DNA of 6,421 bases, from positions 1 through 6,421 of the forward strand of contig RGUK01000086.1 in assembly GCA_010027825.1 (NCBI GenBank). The letters run 5' to 3'. Made by a program: the position numbers and the translations under genes. Of the stretch, positions 1 through 5,778 are shown in pieces; position 1 is the first letter of the stretch, and each line of letters opens with the position of its first letter. The notes beneath the pieces were generated by a model. The model was not told where the DNA came from. It did no database searches and was given only the letters and a program-made list of their open reading frames with translations. Origin of the DNA: a bacterium (GTDB lineage Bacteria > Dependentiae > Babeliae > Babeliales > RVW-14).

Positions 1-473
1 GGTCCTACTGGTGCCACCGGCCCGCGTGGCATTACAGGTGCTACCGGACCGTATGGCATCACAGGAGCGACCGGAGCAACAGGTTTAATAGGTGCAACAG
101 GCCCGACAGGCGGAGTTGGGCCTACTGGGCCAGCGGGGTCATCTGGTGCAACCGGGCCAAGCGGCACTGGAACGACTGGAGCCACGGGACCGACCGGTGC
201 GACAGGTATTAAAGGCGACACAGGTTTCACAGGAGCCACGGGACCGACCGGTCCTGTTGGGCCAACAGGCCCGCTCGGGCCAACCGGTGTTAGCGGCCCG
301 TCCGGCCCATCAGGGCCGACCGGTCCAACAGGCGAAACCGGTGTTGCTGGACCTACGGGTGCAACCGGTGGTCGGGGTGCTACCGGGCCAACAGGTGTCG
401 GAGCAACGGGCGTTATGGGTCCTACCGGTCCTACTGGTGCCACCGGCCCGCGTGGCATTACAGGTGCTACCGG
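1..473 (+). repeat. 47-bp direct repeat inside the collagen coding region (1-47 and 427-473)
   Basis: Bases 1-47 and 427-473 are identical, offset by 426 bp, which is exactly 142 codons, so both copies encode the same Gly-X-Y block. A shorter exact 21-bp repeat (178-198 and 232-252, offset 54 bp) lies between them. Identity that includes third codon positions suggests recent duplication or gene conversion within the stalk rather than only selection on the Gly-X-Y pattern. Such repeats also allow stalk length change by recombination, and can collapse in short-read assemblies. Confidence 0.85.
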
Positions 474-849
474 CCCGTCTGGGCCAACAGGGCCAATGGG
501 CGGTTTTAATACGCTGCAAACTATAACGACAATTAATGCTAATACAACTATAAATCAAAATCATGTCGGCACGCTGTTTTTGTGCAACAACAATTTTTCT
601 GATATTACAATCTACGTAGAACCAATGGCGACGTATAACGACCCACAATACGCCGTCGGTGCAACGATTGATATTATTCGTATAGGTGCGGGCAACGTGA
701 CTATTTCTGCTGTTTCTAATGGAAACGGCACAACCGCGGTTTATGGTACACCCGGGTTGTTGTTACGCACTCAATATAGTGCGGCTAGCCTTATCATGGT
801 GGCGGCCGATGTGTGGGTTTTAGCCGGCGACGTACAAGCTAGTTTGTGA
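1..849 (+). CDS. Collagen-like phage fibre protein, 5' partial
   Basis: The frame is open from the first base, so the N-terminus lies outside the window and the ATG at 415 is an internal Met, not the start. Codons 1-168 are Gly-X-Y triplets with Thr very often at Y (GAT, GPT) and no Lys/Arg-rich blocks, as in bacterial and phage collagen-like stalks. The Gly register is broken twice by a one-residue spacing (G-T-G at 163-171, G-V-G at 394-402). About 114 residues follow (505-846). They are rich in short hydrophobic strands and end in a segment with the motif [15 protein letters not shown] and then [11 protein letters not shown], a C-terminal pattern I recall from phage fibre or adhesin heads. 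The likely role is a trimeric stalk carrying a receptor-binding or trimerising tip. No catalytic residues are seen. The stop is TGA at 847-849, and the next gene starts 8 bases later. Confidence is high for a collagen-like fibre and moderate for a virion location. Confidence 0.9.
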   Translation, partial: GPTGATGPRGITGATGPYGITGATGATGLIGATGPTGGVGPTGPAGSSGATGPSGTGTTGATGPTGATGIKGDTGFTGATGPTGPVGPTGPLGPTGVSGPSGPSGPTGPTGETGVAGPTGATGGRGATGPTGVGATGVMGPTGPTGATGPRGITGATGPSGPTGPMGGFNTLQTITTINANTTINQNHVGTLFLCNNNFSDITIYVEPMATYNDPQYAVGATIDIIRIGAGNVTISAVSNGNGTTAVYGTPGLLLRTQYSAASLIMVAADVWVLAGDVQASL

Positions 850-851
850 GG
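848..851 (+). promoter_or_regulatory. Ribosome binding site for the tandem-repeat gene
   Basis: GAGG overlaps the TGA stop of the fibre gene and lies 5 bases before the ATG at 857. The site is modest, and translation coupled to the upstream gene is likely. Confidence 0.5.
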
Positions 852-856
852 CGGGC

Positions 857-1177
857 ATGCGTGGCCATATCGGGTTTTTAATTCCTAGGCGTCTTCCGGG
901 GGCGTTCGTCACCCAGTTTACCGCCGACGCTATGGTGTATGTGCCGTATACTGACAAAGCACGTGTCACACAACTCACGGCTGATGCATTAACCTACGTG
1001 CCGTATACTGACAAAGCACGCGTTACACAACTCACGGCTGATGCATTAACCTACGTGCCGTATACTGACAAAGCACGTGTCACACAACTCACGGTTGATG
1101 CATTAACCTACGTGCCGTATACTGACAAAGCACGCGTTACACAACTTACAGTAGACGTACTCGTTTACAAGCAATAG
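857..1177 (+). CDS. Small tandem-repeat protein (19-residue ARVTQL repeats), probably virion-associated
   Basis: This is a 106-residue protein. After a short N-terminus (about 20 residues) and one diverged repeat with the core VTQFTADAMVY, residues 29-104 are four 19-residue units of the form V-P-Y-T-D-K-A-R-V-T-Q-L-T-x-D-x-L-x-Y. It ends KQ-stop. There is no signal peptide, Cys or catalytic motif. The alternating hydrophobic pattern of each unit suggests a beta-strand repeat. I recall small phage proteins built on similar repeats (an R-V/L-T/S-Q core followed by a V/A-x-V-L strand) encoded among tail or fibre genes, but their function is not established to my knowledge. Its position between a fibre and a LamG-like gene suggests a virion surface or adhesion role (inference). 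ATG 857 is chosen for its GAGG site and the 7-base gap to the fibre stop. Confidence 0.82.
   Translation: MRGHIGFLIPRRLPGAFVTQFTADAMVYVPYTDKARVTQLTADALTYVPYTDKARVTQLTADALTYVPYTDKARVTQLTVDALTYVPYTDKARVTQLTVDVLVYKQ
941..1168 (+). repeat. Four tandem 57-bp coding repeats with a 114-bp higher-order unit
   Basis: The units are 941-997, 998-1054, 1055-1111 and 1112-1168. Units 1 and 3 read cgtgtc at the Arg-Val codons, while units 2 and 4 read cgcgtt there. Units 1 and 2 differ only by these two silent changes. Unit 3 differs from unit 1 by one base (gct to gtt, Ala to Val). Unit 4 drifts in its last eight codons. The alternation shows that a two-unit, 114-bp block was duplicated. A degenerate half-unit precedes the array. 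Confidence 0.95.
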
Positions 1178-1183
1178 AGGTGA
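1176..1183 (+). promoter_or_regulatory. Strong ribosome binding site for the LamG-like gene
   Basis: AGAGGTGA starts inside the TAG stop of the repeat gene and ends 3 bases before ATG 1187; the AGGTGA core lies at 1178-1183. It supports 1187 as the start over the internal Met at codon 5. Confidence 0.65.
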
Positions 1184-1186
1184 TTT

Positions 1187-2377
1187 ATGGGGCTCGTAAT
1201 GTTCGAGGGGTTTAATCGAGAATTTTACGACAGTGAAATCTGGACACTGACAAACCCCAGCACGTCTGTAAACGGTAGTGTACAGTTTGGCGGATCGAAT
1301 ACCGGTTTTCGTACTGGCAACGCATTAAGTTTAGAGGGCGGTACGGCAAACGCACCAACCGCTAAGGCCGTCGCAAAATTTCCGGCGACGCAGACCGCCG
1401 GAGTATACGTTGGTTTTTGCAGAAACAATTCAGGGATTTACTCACATGATGGTTACGACACAAAACTATTTTCTGCTTTAGATGCCGACGGCGACGAACT
1501 GTGCACTATAGAAATCGCACGCGTCGAACCCGACCCGACGTCAATTGACGCAACCAAACTTACTCTGCTTTTTAAGCAAAGCGGAACGACTGTCGCTTCG
1601 TTTTACATACCCAACACTATTTGTAATATAATTGGTTATTCGGGTACGCCTAGCTATAAATACGCCGCAAATGCGTATTTGAACGATGCCAACTTCTATT
1701 TTGAGTTTTATTTTTCTGCACTGGGTTACGTTTCAGTGCGCCTCAATGGCGCCGATTTGCTGACACCGGGCAATTCCAACTCTGCGTCACTGTCAGCTTC
1801 TAATATGCGTTTTTGGGTTTTTCACGCAAATCCTAGCGGTGTAGCCTGTAGATATGATGATTTCTATGTCATCAATGACACGCCCGGAACGCATCCTAAT
1901 ACTTGGCTCGGTTACAACACGCGCGTTGCCTCGCCCAATGCTAACACGTATTTGACTGATTCAAACACTCCTGACTGGGAGAACGCCGGCTTGCCATTCT
2001 ACTTACACAACAACAACGGTGACGCGAGTCAAATGGTGACTGACGTTTCTGATGCCGCGGCAGATTATAGTTTTCCAATCACCGCATCCAATATTAGTGT
2101 GAGTTACCCTACCGGCTGGGTGTTTGGCGGCGTGCGTCTAGCCGTTGTGGGCAGAAAAGAAGGTGCCAACGCACAGATAAAACTACGCTATCGCAAAAGC
2201 ACACAGTCGACCGATGTCGTGGCTGCAGAAGACATGTCGGACCCGATTGTGTTGGGTAGTCTGTACACACGAACGTGGTCGCAGTTTTTTGCTACACGCC
2301 CCGGGGAGGTGTCGGAACTTTGGACAAGTGACGATTTTAATGATTCAGGCAAAGGTTTTGGTTTCCAGTACCTGTAG
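1187..2377 (+). CDS. Probable phage structural protein with LamG-like N-terminal half
   Basis: This is a 396-residue protein without a signal peptide or membrane segment, rich in Asn, Ser, Thr, Gly and aromatics like secreted or virion beta proteins. Residues 1-235 resemble a jelly-roll (LamG/concanavalin-like) domain. They open with FEGFNREFYDSEIW, contain strand pairs with FYFEFYFSALGYVSVRLNG (171-189), and close with RYDDFYVINDTPG (222-234), the D-D-x-Y-V/F closing strand I know from such phage domains. Residues 240-396 start W-L-G-Y-N-T-R-V and form a second beta-rich module ending in an aspartate/glycine-rich tail with FGFQYL. That layout is one I associate with tailed-phage virion proteins. 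The likely role is in the tail or capsid surface, possibly carbohydrate binding. No catalytic site is recognised. The fold assignment is pattern-based and moderate. Confidence 0.75.
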   Translation: MGLVMFEGFNREFYDSEIWTLTNPSTSVNGSVQFGGSNTGFRTGNALSLEGGTANAPTAKAVAKFPATQTAGVYVGFCRNNSGIYSHDGYDTKLFSALDADGDELCTIEIARVEPDPTSIDATKLTLLFKQSGTTVASFYIPNTICNIIGYSGTPSYKYAANAYLNDANFYFEFYFSALGYVSVRLNGADLLTPGNSNSASLSASNMRFWVFHANPSGVACRYDDFYVINDTPGTHPNTWLGYNTRVASPNANTYLTDSNTPDWENAGLPFYLHNNNGDASQMVTDVSDAAADYSFPITASNISVSYPTGWVFGGVRLAVVGRKEGANAQIKLRYRKSTQSTDVVAAEDMSDPIVLGSLYTRTWSQFFATRPGEVSELWTSDDFNDSGKGFGFQYL

Positions 2378-2389
2378 TGATTCCGGCGC

Positions 2390-3295
2390 ATGTCTTCGCT
2401 CACAACATTAAACGGCGCTCTGCGGCTTGACAACGGGTCTTTGGTTTTATCGAATCCAAATAACTCGCCGTGTTGTTGCGGCTGCCGGCCTGACCAACTT
2501 GGTGACGCAAAAATAACACTAGAAGCCAATCACTGTTGCGGCTGCGCCAAGTTTAAATTTTATGTCAATGACGTATTTATCAAAGACACAAATTTAAATG
2601 GTTGCGGCAACATAACAGACACATTCAACGCCGACATCAGCCGCGGCGCAACGGTCGACGAAAACTGCTGTTTAGTCGAATTCCGTTTAAAATGTAATTC
2701 TTCTCCGTCCGATCCGTTCGATCCGTCGTTCAACGGTTTTAGAACGTGCTTTGATCAGTTTGGTTTTTACGGGGCCCCGCCGTGTCACACAAACATTACA
2801 GTTGTGACAGTTACGTTGCCGAACGGGACTGTTTTAAACGCAGGCATTTTGCCCGATGATCAAAATACGCCATTACGAATCTGCCCGGAAAATCTTGAAC
2901 TGAAAGCGTTACCGCAAACATTTGCGTGCGCGACTGAAGATCAAAACACGCCACTCGATAGCGACACGGTTGCGTGCTCATGCTGCGGCAGAGCAGTCAA
3001 ACACCTTAAACATCTGCGGCTGAATCCGCACTCTGGCGTCGGACAAATAACTTGGAACTTGGTGTGCTGGTACCTTTTTGGCCGCACAGATGTCCCGGTG
3101 TGGCCGGAGCTCGTTTCTTACGTGCGCGCGGCAGATCTGGTGCCGTTAGAGTCTTGGGATAGAAACCGCAACACGCTGTTCGAAATACTGGCGTACCAGG
3201 CGCGCGTACACACTATTCCAATTGACGAACGAGTCGTTAGAATCATCGTCCGTCGTGCCTTATCGCTTGCCGCCGCTGCATCTAAAAATGGCTAA
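2390..3295 (+). CDS. Cysteine-rich protein of unknown function
   Basis: This 301-residue protein belongs to no family I recognise. It has two unlike parts. Residues 1-200 hold 18 of the 19 Cys, grouped as CCCGC (28-32), CCGC (49-52), CC (93-94) and CSCC (196-199) among single Cys, in a beta-rich, Asn/Asp-rich context. This suggests metal binding or disulphide-rich structure. Residues about 200-301 are helical and basic at the end (RVVRIIVRRALSLAAAASKNG) with WNLVCWYLFGRTDVPVWPEL in the middle. A short internal duplication is visible: DQNTPL at 157-162 and 184-189. There is no signal peptide. The start is not supported by a good Shine-Dalgarno sequence; ATG 2390 lies 12 bases after the previous stop, and translational coupling is possible. 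The position after structural genes suggests a virion component (inference). The stop overlaps the next gene by 8 nt. Confidence 0.75.
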   Translation: MSSLTTLNGALRLDNGSLVLSNPNNSPCCCGCRPDQLGDAKITLEANHCCGCAKFKFYVNDVFIKDTNLNGCGNITDTFNADISRGATVDENCCLVEFRLKCNSSPSDPFDPSFNGFRTCFDQFGFYGAPPCHTNITVVTVTLPNGTVLNAGILPDDQNTPLRICPENLELKALPQTFACATEDQNTPLDSDTVACSCCGRAVKHLKHLRLNPHSGVGQITWNLVCWYLFGRTDVPVWPELVSYVRAADLVPLESWDRNRNTLFEILAYQARVHTIPIDERVVRIIVRRALSLAAAASKNG

Positions 3296-3941
3296 GCTTT
3301 ACTTTCGTTATGGCACTGTGGGAAGTGCCAAGACGTTGAATCTTCTTGCCGTCGCGCACAACTATCAACAGCAGGGCAAAGAAGTGCTGCTCGTCAAACC
3401 AGAGCTGGACACGCGCTTTGGAATTGACAACATAAAAACGCGGGCTGGTTTAGAGATGCCGGCCGATGTGCTAGCACCCGCAACCGGACTCATTCCGCTG
3501 CCCGCACTGGACGGCGTAGCCTGTATCCTCGTTGACGAAGCACAGTTTCTTTCGGTTGAGGCGGTTGAACAGTTGCGCCACGTCACGTATTCTGCGATCG
3601 CTCGGGACGCCCCAAACGGTGTTCCTGTGATTTGTTACGGCCTACGAGCCGATTTTCGTACCGACGCATTTCCAGCCGCTGCTCGGCTCTTCGAATTAGC
3701 CGACAGTATTGAAGAAATCAAAACTACGTGTGCATACTGCTTGCGGAAAGCGATCTTCAACCTTAAACTGCTCGACGGCAAGCCAACGCTCGCCGGTCCT
3801 TCTGTGGAACTCGGTTGTGAAGAAAAATACCTGCCCGCCTGTGCCGCGTGCTACGACGCCCAACACGCCAAAAACAGCACTGGACGAATTCGGGACTTGC
3901 CCGGAATGTGGAACCAGTTGGGCTGGCAATCCAATTTTTGA
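3288..3941 (+). CDS. tdk: Thymidine kinase, type II (TK1-like)
   Basis: This enzyme phosphorylates thymidine to dTMP with ATP in the cytoplasm, feeding phage DNA synthesis. It has 217 residues, close to the family's roughly 200. It opens MAKLYFRYGTVGSAKT, matching the usual TK start. The P-loop is at 9-16 with Lys15, and Ala14 replaces the usual Gly before it. ILVDEAQFL (80-88) is the Walker B/catalytic segment, with Glu84 as the expected base. VPVICYGLRADFRTDAF (112-128) is a family signature. The zinc site is Cys148/Cys151 plus Cys185/Cys188, with the lasso region (about 172-182) between. ATG 3288 is chosen because it gives the canonical N-terminus; extending to ATG 3222 would add 22 residues unlike the family and a 74-base overlap. 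The 8-nt ATGGCTAA overlap and lack of an SD suggest coupling to the upstream gene. The last ~20 residues may be out of frame. Confidence 0.93.
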   Translation: MAKLYFRYGTVGSAKTLNLLAVAHNYQQQGKEVLLVKPELDTRFGIDNIKTRAGLEMPADVLAPATGLIPLPALDGVACILVDEAQFLSVEAVEQLRHVTYSAIARDAPNGVPVICYGLRADFRTDAFPAAARLFELADSIEEIKTTCAYCLRKAIFNLKLLDGKPTLAGPSVELGCEEKYLPACAACYDAQHAKNSTGRIRDLPGMWNQLGWQSNF

Positions 3942-4128
3942 CACGCTGCGTTCTCAGAGTTGGACAGCAAATATGTCCGACCAAGAACTGCAAGAACACG
4001 TTGACGCGGCATACGGCACAAACCGCCCGCAACGGTTCAGCCGCCTGATCGGTTTGTCGTCCCAAGAATTGGATCGTGTCTTTGCTTGGCGCTGCCCCGA
4101 CTGCAATCACGAATGGCCGCGTGCCTAG
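3841..4128 (+). CDS. Split zinc-ribbon protein overlapping thymidine kinase, start uncertain
   Basis: The frame contains CPECGTSW (3898-3921) and, about 57 residues on, WRCPDCNHEW just before the stop. These two CPxC knuckles each end in Trp, a typical pair for one zinc ribbon, with a helical insert between them (DQELQEHVDAAYG, SSQELDRVFAW). The motifs show the frame is coding, but no good start exists: GTG 3817 and GTG 3841 lack Shine-Dalgarno sites, ATG 3709 lies deep in the kinase gene, and ATG 3973 would lose the first knuckle. GTG 3841 is given as a working choice (95 residues). The alternative is that this is the C-terminal domain of the thymidine kinase, separated by a +1 frame change near the A5 run at 3870-3874. 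Removing one A gives a smooth join, HAKTALDEFGTCPECG. The function is unknown; nucleic-acid or protein binding is the usual role for such ribbons. Confidence 0.6.
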   Translation: MPRATTPNTPKTALDEFGTCPECGTSWAGNPIFDTLRSQSWTANMSDQELQEHVDAAYGTNRPQRFSRLIGLSSQELDRVFAWRCPDCNHEWPRA

Positions 4129-4131
4129 AGA

Positions 4132-4136
4132 AAGGA
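4132..4136 (+). promoter_or_regulatory. Ribosome binding site deciding the 4142 start
   Basis: AAGGA (within GAGAAAGGAA) lies 5 bases before ATG 4142 and directly after the zinc-ribbon stop. It favours 4142 over the longer frame from ATG 4076, which would overlap the zinc-ribbon gene by 53 bases and has no such site. Confidence 0.65.
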
Positions 4137-4141
4137 ATCAC

Positions 4142-4558
4142 ATGGGTTGCTGCAATAACAACAACAAAAACTGCCAACAAACACCCAAAGAAGAGTTTGG
4201 GGATATGGCTAGTTGGATTATTAAGGGTTTGATGGATGTAGCCCGCACCGGACGAATTGTAACGCTGTTTAAAAATCAAGCAGCGGACCAACTCGCGGTC
4301 ATGATCGCCACAGTCGTCGAAGAAAACAAATATCTGCGGGCGATTTTGGGCGTTATGAAACCGGACATCGCCGTTAATGGCGAAACGTTTCAAATTGCAT
4401 TTGGGCCTAGCAAACAATACAGCCTGACAATTCCAATCACCACCGATGCCGCACGTAAAGAAATTATTAATGACTTGCGGCTGGCGATTGCTCAGTTAGA
4501 ATCGGCCAATCCGCCGGCGATCGATAAGCAGTTAGAACTGTTTGAAGCACTGAAATAG
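4142..4558 (+). CDS. Hypothetical protein, 138 residues
   Basis: I do not recognise this family. The N-terminus MGCCNNNNKNC carries three Cys and an Asn run, then a helical stretch (about 20-70, including MASWIIKGLMDVARTGRIV and QLAVMIATVVEENKYLRAIL) with amphipathic character. A short beta part follows (76-100, with ETFQIAFGPSKQYSLTIPI), and finally a helix (103-121) and a Pro-containing C-terminal helix. There is no convincing membrane segment and no catalytic motif. The Gly2-Cys3-Cys4 start resembles eukaryotic acylation signals, but nothing here suggests a eukaryotic host, so I read it as chance or as a small metal-binding cluster. The gene follows the zinc-ribbon stop by 13 bases and precedes the glycosyltransferase by 27 bases, in the same co-directional cluster. 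Confidence 0.75.
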   Translation: MGCCNNNNKNCQQTPKEEFGDMASWIIKGLMDVARTGRIVTLFKNQAADQLAVMIATVVEENKYLRAILGVMKPDIAVNGETFQIAFGPSKQYSLTIPITTDAARKEIINDLRLAIAQLESANPPAIDKQLELFEALK

Positions 4559-4575
4559 AAACATAAACGGTCAAC

Positions 4576-4582
4576 GGAGTGA
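4576..4582 (+). promoter_or_regulatory. Ribosome binding site supporting a GTG start
   Basis: GGAGTGA lies 3 bases before GTG 4586 (GGAG core at 4576-4579, spacing 6). It supports this GTG as the start; the next in-frame ATG is 34 codons downstream, inside the conserved N-terminal region. Confidence 0.6.
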
Positions 4583-4585
4583 CCA

Positions 4586-5695
4586 GTGGCAAAACCCACG
4601 CTGCACTTAGTTGGTATTTTTCACACTATCCACAACAAGGCTTACTCGCACTGTGCGTTTACCGGCAAAGCCCTCCGGTTTCCGCGCATGTTGCAAATGT
4701 ATGGTTACGACGTCGTTGAGTACGCCAACGAAGGCAGCGAAAGCGAAGCCAAAGAAAAAGTCGTTATGCTCTCCCAAAAGGAATTGCATACGCTGACAGG
4801 TAATCGCCGCAAGGAAGACTTTCACGGAGATCTGGCCAGCGTCAGCACGCCGTGGCACCACTTGTTTGAAGAACGGCTTGTTCAAGAACTAAAAAAAAGA
4901 GTACAGCCCAAGGACATCATTTGCCACCCGTTCGGGCACGCCCACAGCCGTTTGCTGCAAGACTTTCCGAAAAATATTCACGTCGAGACCGGTATCGGCT
5001 ATCCCACGCTTATGCCGACCGCCATGCACATCTTTGAGACGTATGCGTGGCGGCATTATCACTGCGGCAAAGACGGCCGGCAGGGTTCAAATTATGAGTG
5101 GGTCATCCCCAATTATTTTGAAATCCGGGACTGGGAGCCGAATTACGAGCCCGGCAAATACATTGCGTTCTTGGGCCGCATTGACGCCTGCAAGGGTTTG
5201 GACACGATCTACGAAATCGCCCATTATGTTGACAAAAAAATCGTGCTCTGCGGCCAAGGCGATCCGAACCGCTGGAAACATCCAAACATCGAATACTGGG
5301 GCCCGATTCACGGCGAGCAGCGCAGCGAGTTCATGCGGAACGCTATTTGTTCGCTCATGCCCACGAACTTCATTGAGCCGTTTGGCGGTTCTGGCGTCGA
5401 AGGCATGCTGTGCGGTACGCCGTTGATCGCCACAGATTACGGCGCGTTCACTGAAACGGTTCAAAATGGCGTCAACGGCTATCGGTGCAAGACGCTGCGT
5501 GAATGGATTGAAGCTATAGAACGGATTGGCGATCTGGACCGCAAAGTAATTGCCGACAACGCCCGAGCCACGTACAGCCTCGAAGCCTGCGGTCTAAAAT
5601 ATGCCAAGGCGTTTGAGCAAATTTATGAACTGTACGATGACGGCTGGTATTCACTCCCAGCGTACGTCAAAGCCCGCAAAAACTCGGCTAAATAG
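4586..5695 (+). CDS. Glycosyltransferase, GT-B fold, GT4-like
   Basis: This 369-residue protein has the two-domain GT-B plan. The N-terminal acceptor domain (about 1-175) begins with a beta strand, LHLVGIFHT, and includes YSHCAFTGKALRFPRMLQMYG. The C-terminal donor domain starts at YIAFLGRIDACKG (192-204), where Arg198 and Lys203 form the R-x4-K pair expected to bind the sugar-nucleotide phosphates. IVLCGQGDP (219-227) and the EX7E motif follow (Glu264 and Glu272 in EPFGGSGVEGMLCGTPLIA). TDYGAFTETVQNGVNGY (283-299) is the usual strand and loop after it. These features indicate a retaining transferase using a nucleotide sugar in the cytoplasm. Donor and acceptor cannot be read from sequence. 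In a phage it could decorate virion proteins such as the Thr-rich collagen stalk, DNA, or a host surface glycan. The start is GTG with a GGAG site 6 bases upstream. Confidence 0.92.
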   Translation: MAKPTLHLVGIFHTIHNKAYSHCAFTGKALRFPRMLQMYGYDVVEYANEGSESEAKEKVVMLSQKELHTLTGNRRKEDFHGDLASVSTPWHHLFEERLVQELKKRVQPKDIICHPFGHAHSRLLQDFPKNIHVETGIGYPTLMPTAMHIFETYAWRHYHCGKDGRQGSNYEWVIPNYFEIRDWEPNYEPGKYIAFLGRIDACKGLDTIYEIAHYVDKKIVLCGQGDPNRWKHPNIEYWGPIHGEQRSEFMRNAICSLMPTNFIEPFGGSGVEGMLCGTPLIATDYGAFTETVQNGVNGYRCKTLREWIEAIERIGDLDRKVIADNARATYSLEACGLKYAKAFEQIYELYDDGWYSLPAYVKARKNSAK

Positions 5696-5704
5696 TCGGC
5701 TAAA
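5684..5704 (+). repeat. Short direct repeat spanning the glycosyltransferase stop
   Basis: TCGGCTAAA occurs at 5684-5692 and again at 5696-5704, a 12-base step with the TAG stop between them. It looks like a small slippage duplication at the end of the gene, encoding Ser-Ala-Lys before the stop and again after it in the same frame. Confidence 0.6.
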
Positions 5705-5725
5705 AGCGGGCATATTCTTAGCACC

Positions 5726-5749
5726 CCTGCGTATTGTATGCGGGATTTT
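5726..5749 (+). terminator. Weak hairpin followed by T4, possible terminator
   Basis: CCTGCGTA (5726-5733) can pair with TATGCGGG (5737-5744) across a TTG loop, with eight pairs including two G-U wobbles, followed by ATTTT. It lies in the only sizeable gap of the window (5696-5778), after the glycosyltransferase. The stem is weak, the loop tight and the T tract short, so it may be chance. Confidence 0.25.
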
Positions 5750-5764
5750 GTGCACCCTTGGGAG

Positions 5765-5772
5765 AAAGGAGG
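5765..5772 (+). promoter_or_regulatory. Very strong ribosome binding site
   Basis: AAAGGAGG is a near-perfect anti-16S match 6 bases before ATG 5779. It is the best Shine-Dalgarno sequence in the window and fixes the start of the last ORF. Confidence 0.8.
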
Positions 5773-5778
5773 GAACCG

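Noticed and set aside
92..526. A 144-residue ORF in another + frame within the collagen region
   Set aside because: It is a Gln/Pro/Arg-rich shadow produced by the Gly-X-Y codon repeats; the collagen frame is clearly the coding one.
310..648. A 112-residue ORF on the - strand
   Set aside because: It is antisense to the fibre gene, with low-complexity composition from the repeats and no family motif.
941..1168. A possible CRISPR-like repeat array
   Set aside because: The repeats are contiguous 57-bp units with no spacers and encode an in-frame protein repeat.
2188..2529. A 113-residue ORF on the - strand spanning two + strand genes
   Set aside because: No motif or ribosome binding site; both + strand genes here have coherent proteins.
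3222..3287. N-terminal extension of thymidine kinase from ATG 3222
   Set aside because: The 22 extra residues do not match the family, whose N-terminus starts exactly like the protein from ATG 3288.
4076..4141. Longer start for the 138-residue protein at ATG 4076
   Set aside because: No ribosome binding site and a larger overlap with the zinc-ribbon gene; ATG 4142 has AAGGA at good spacing.
5696..5778. A sigma70-type promoter in the 83-base gap
   Set aside because: No convincing -35/-10 pair at 16-18 base spacing could be found; only the strong ribosome binding site and a weak hairpin are visible.
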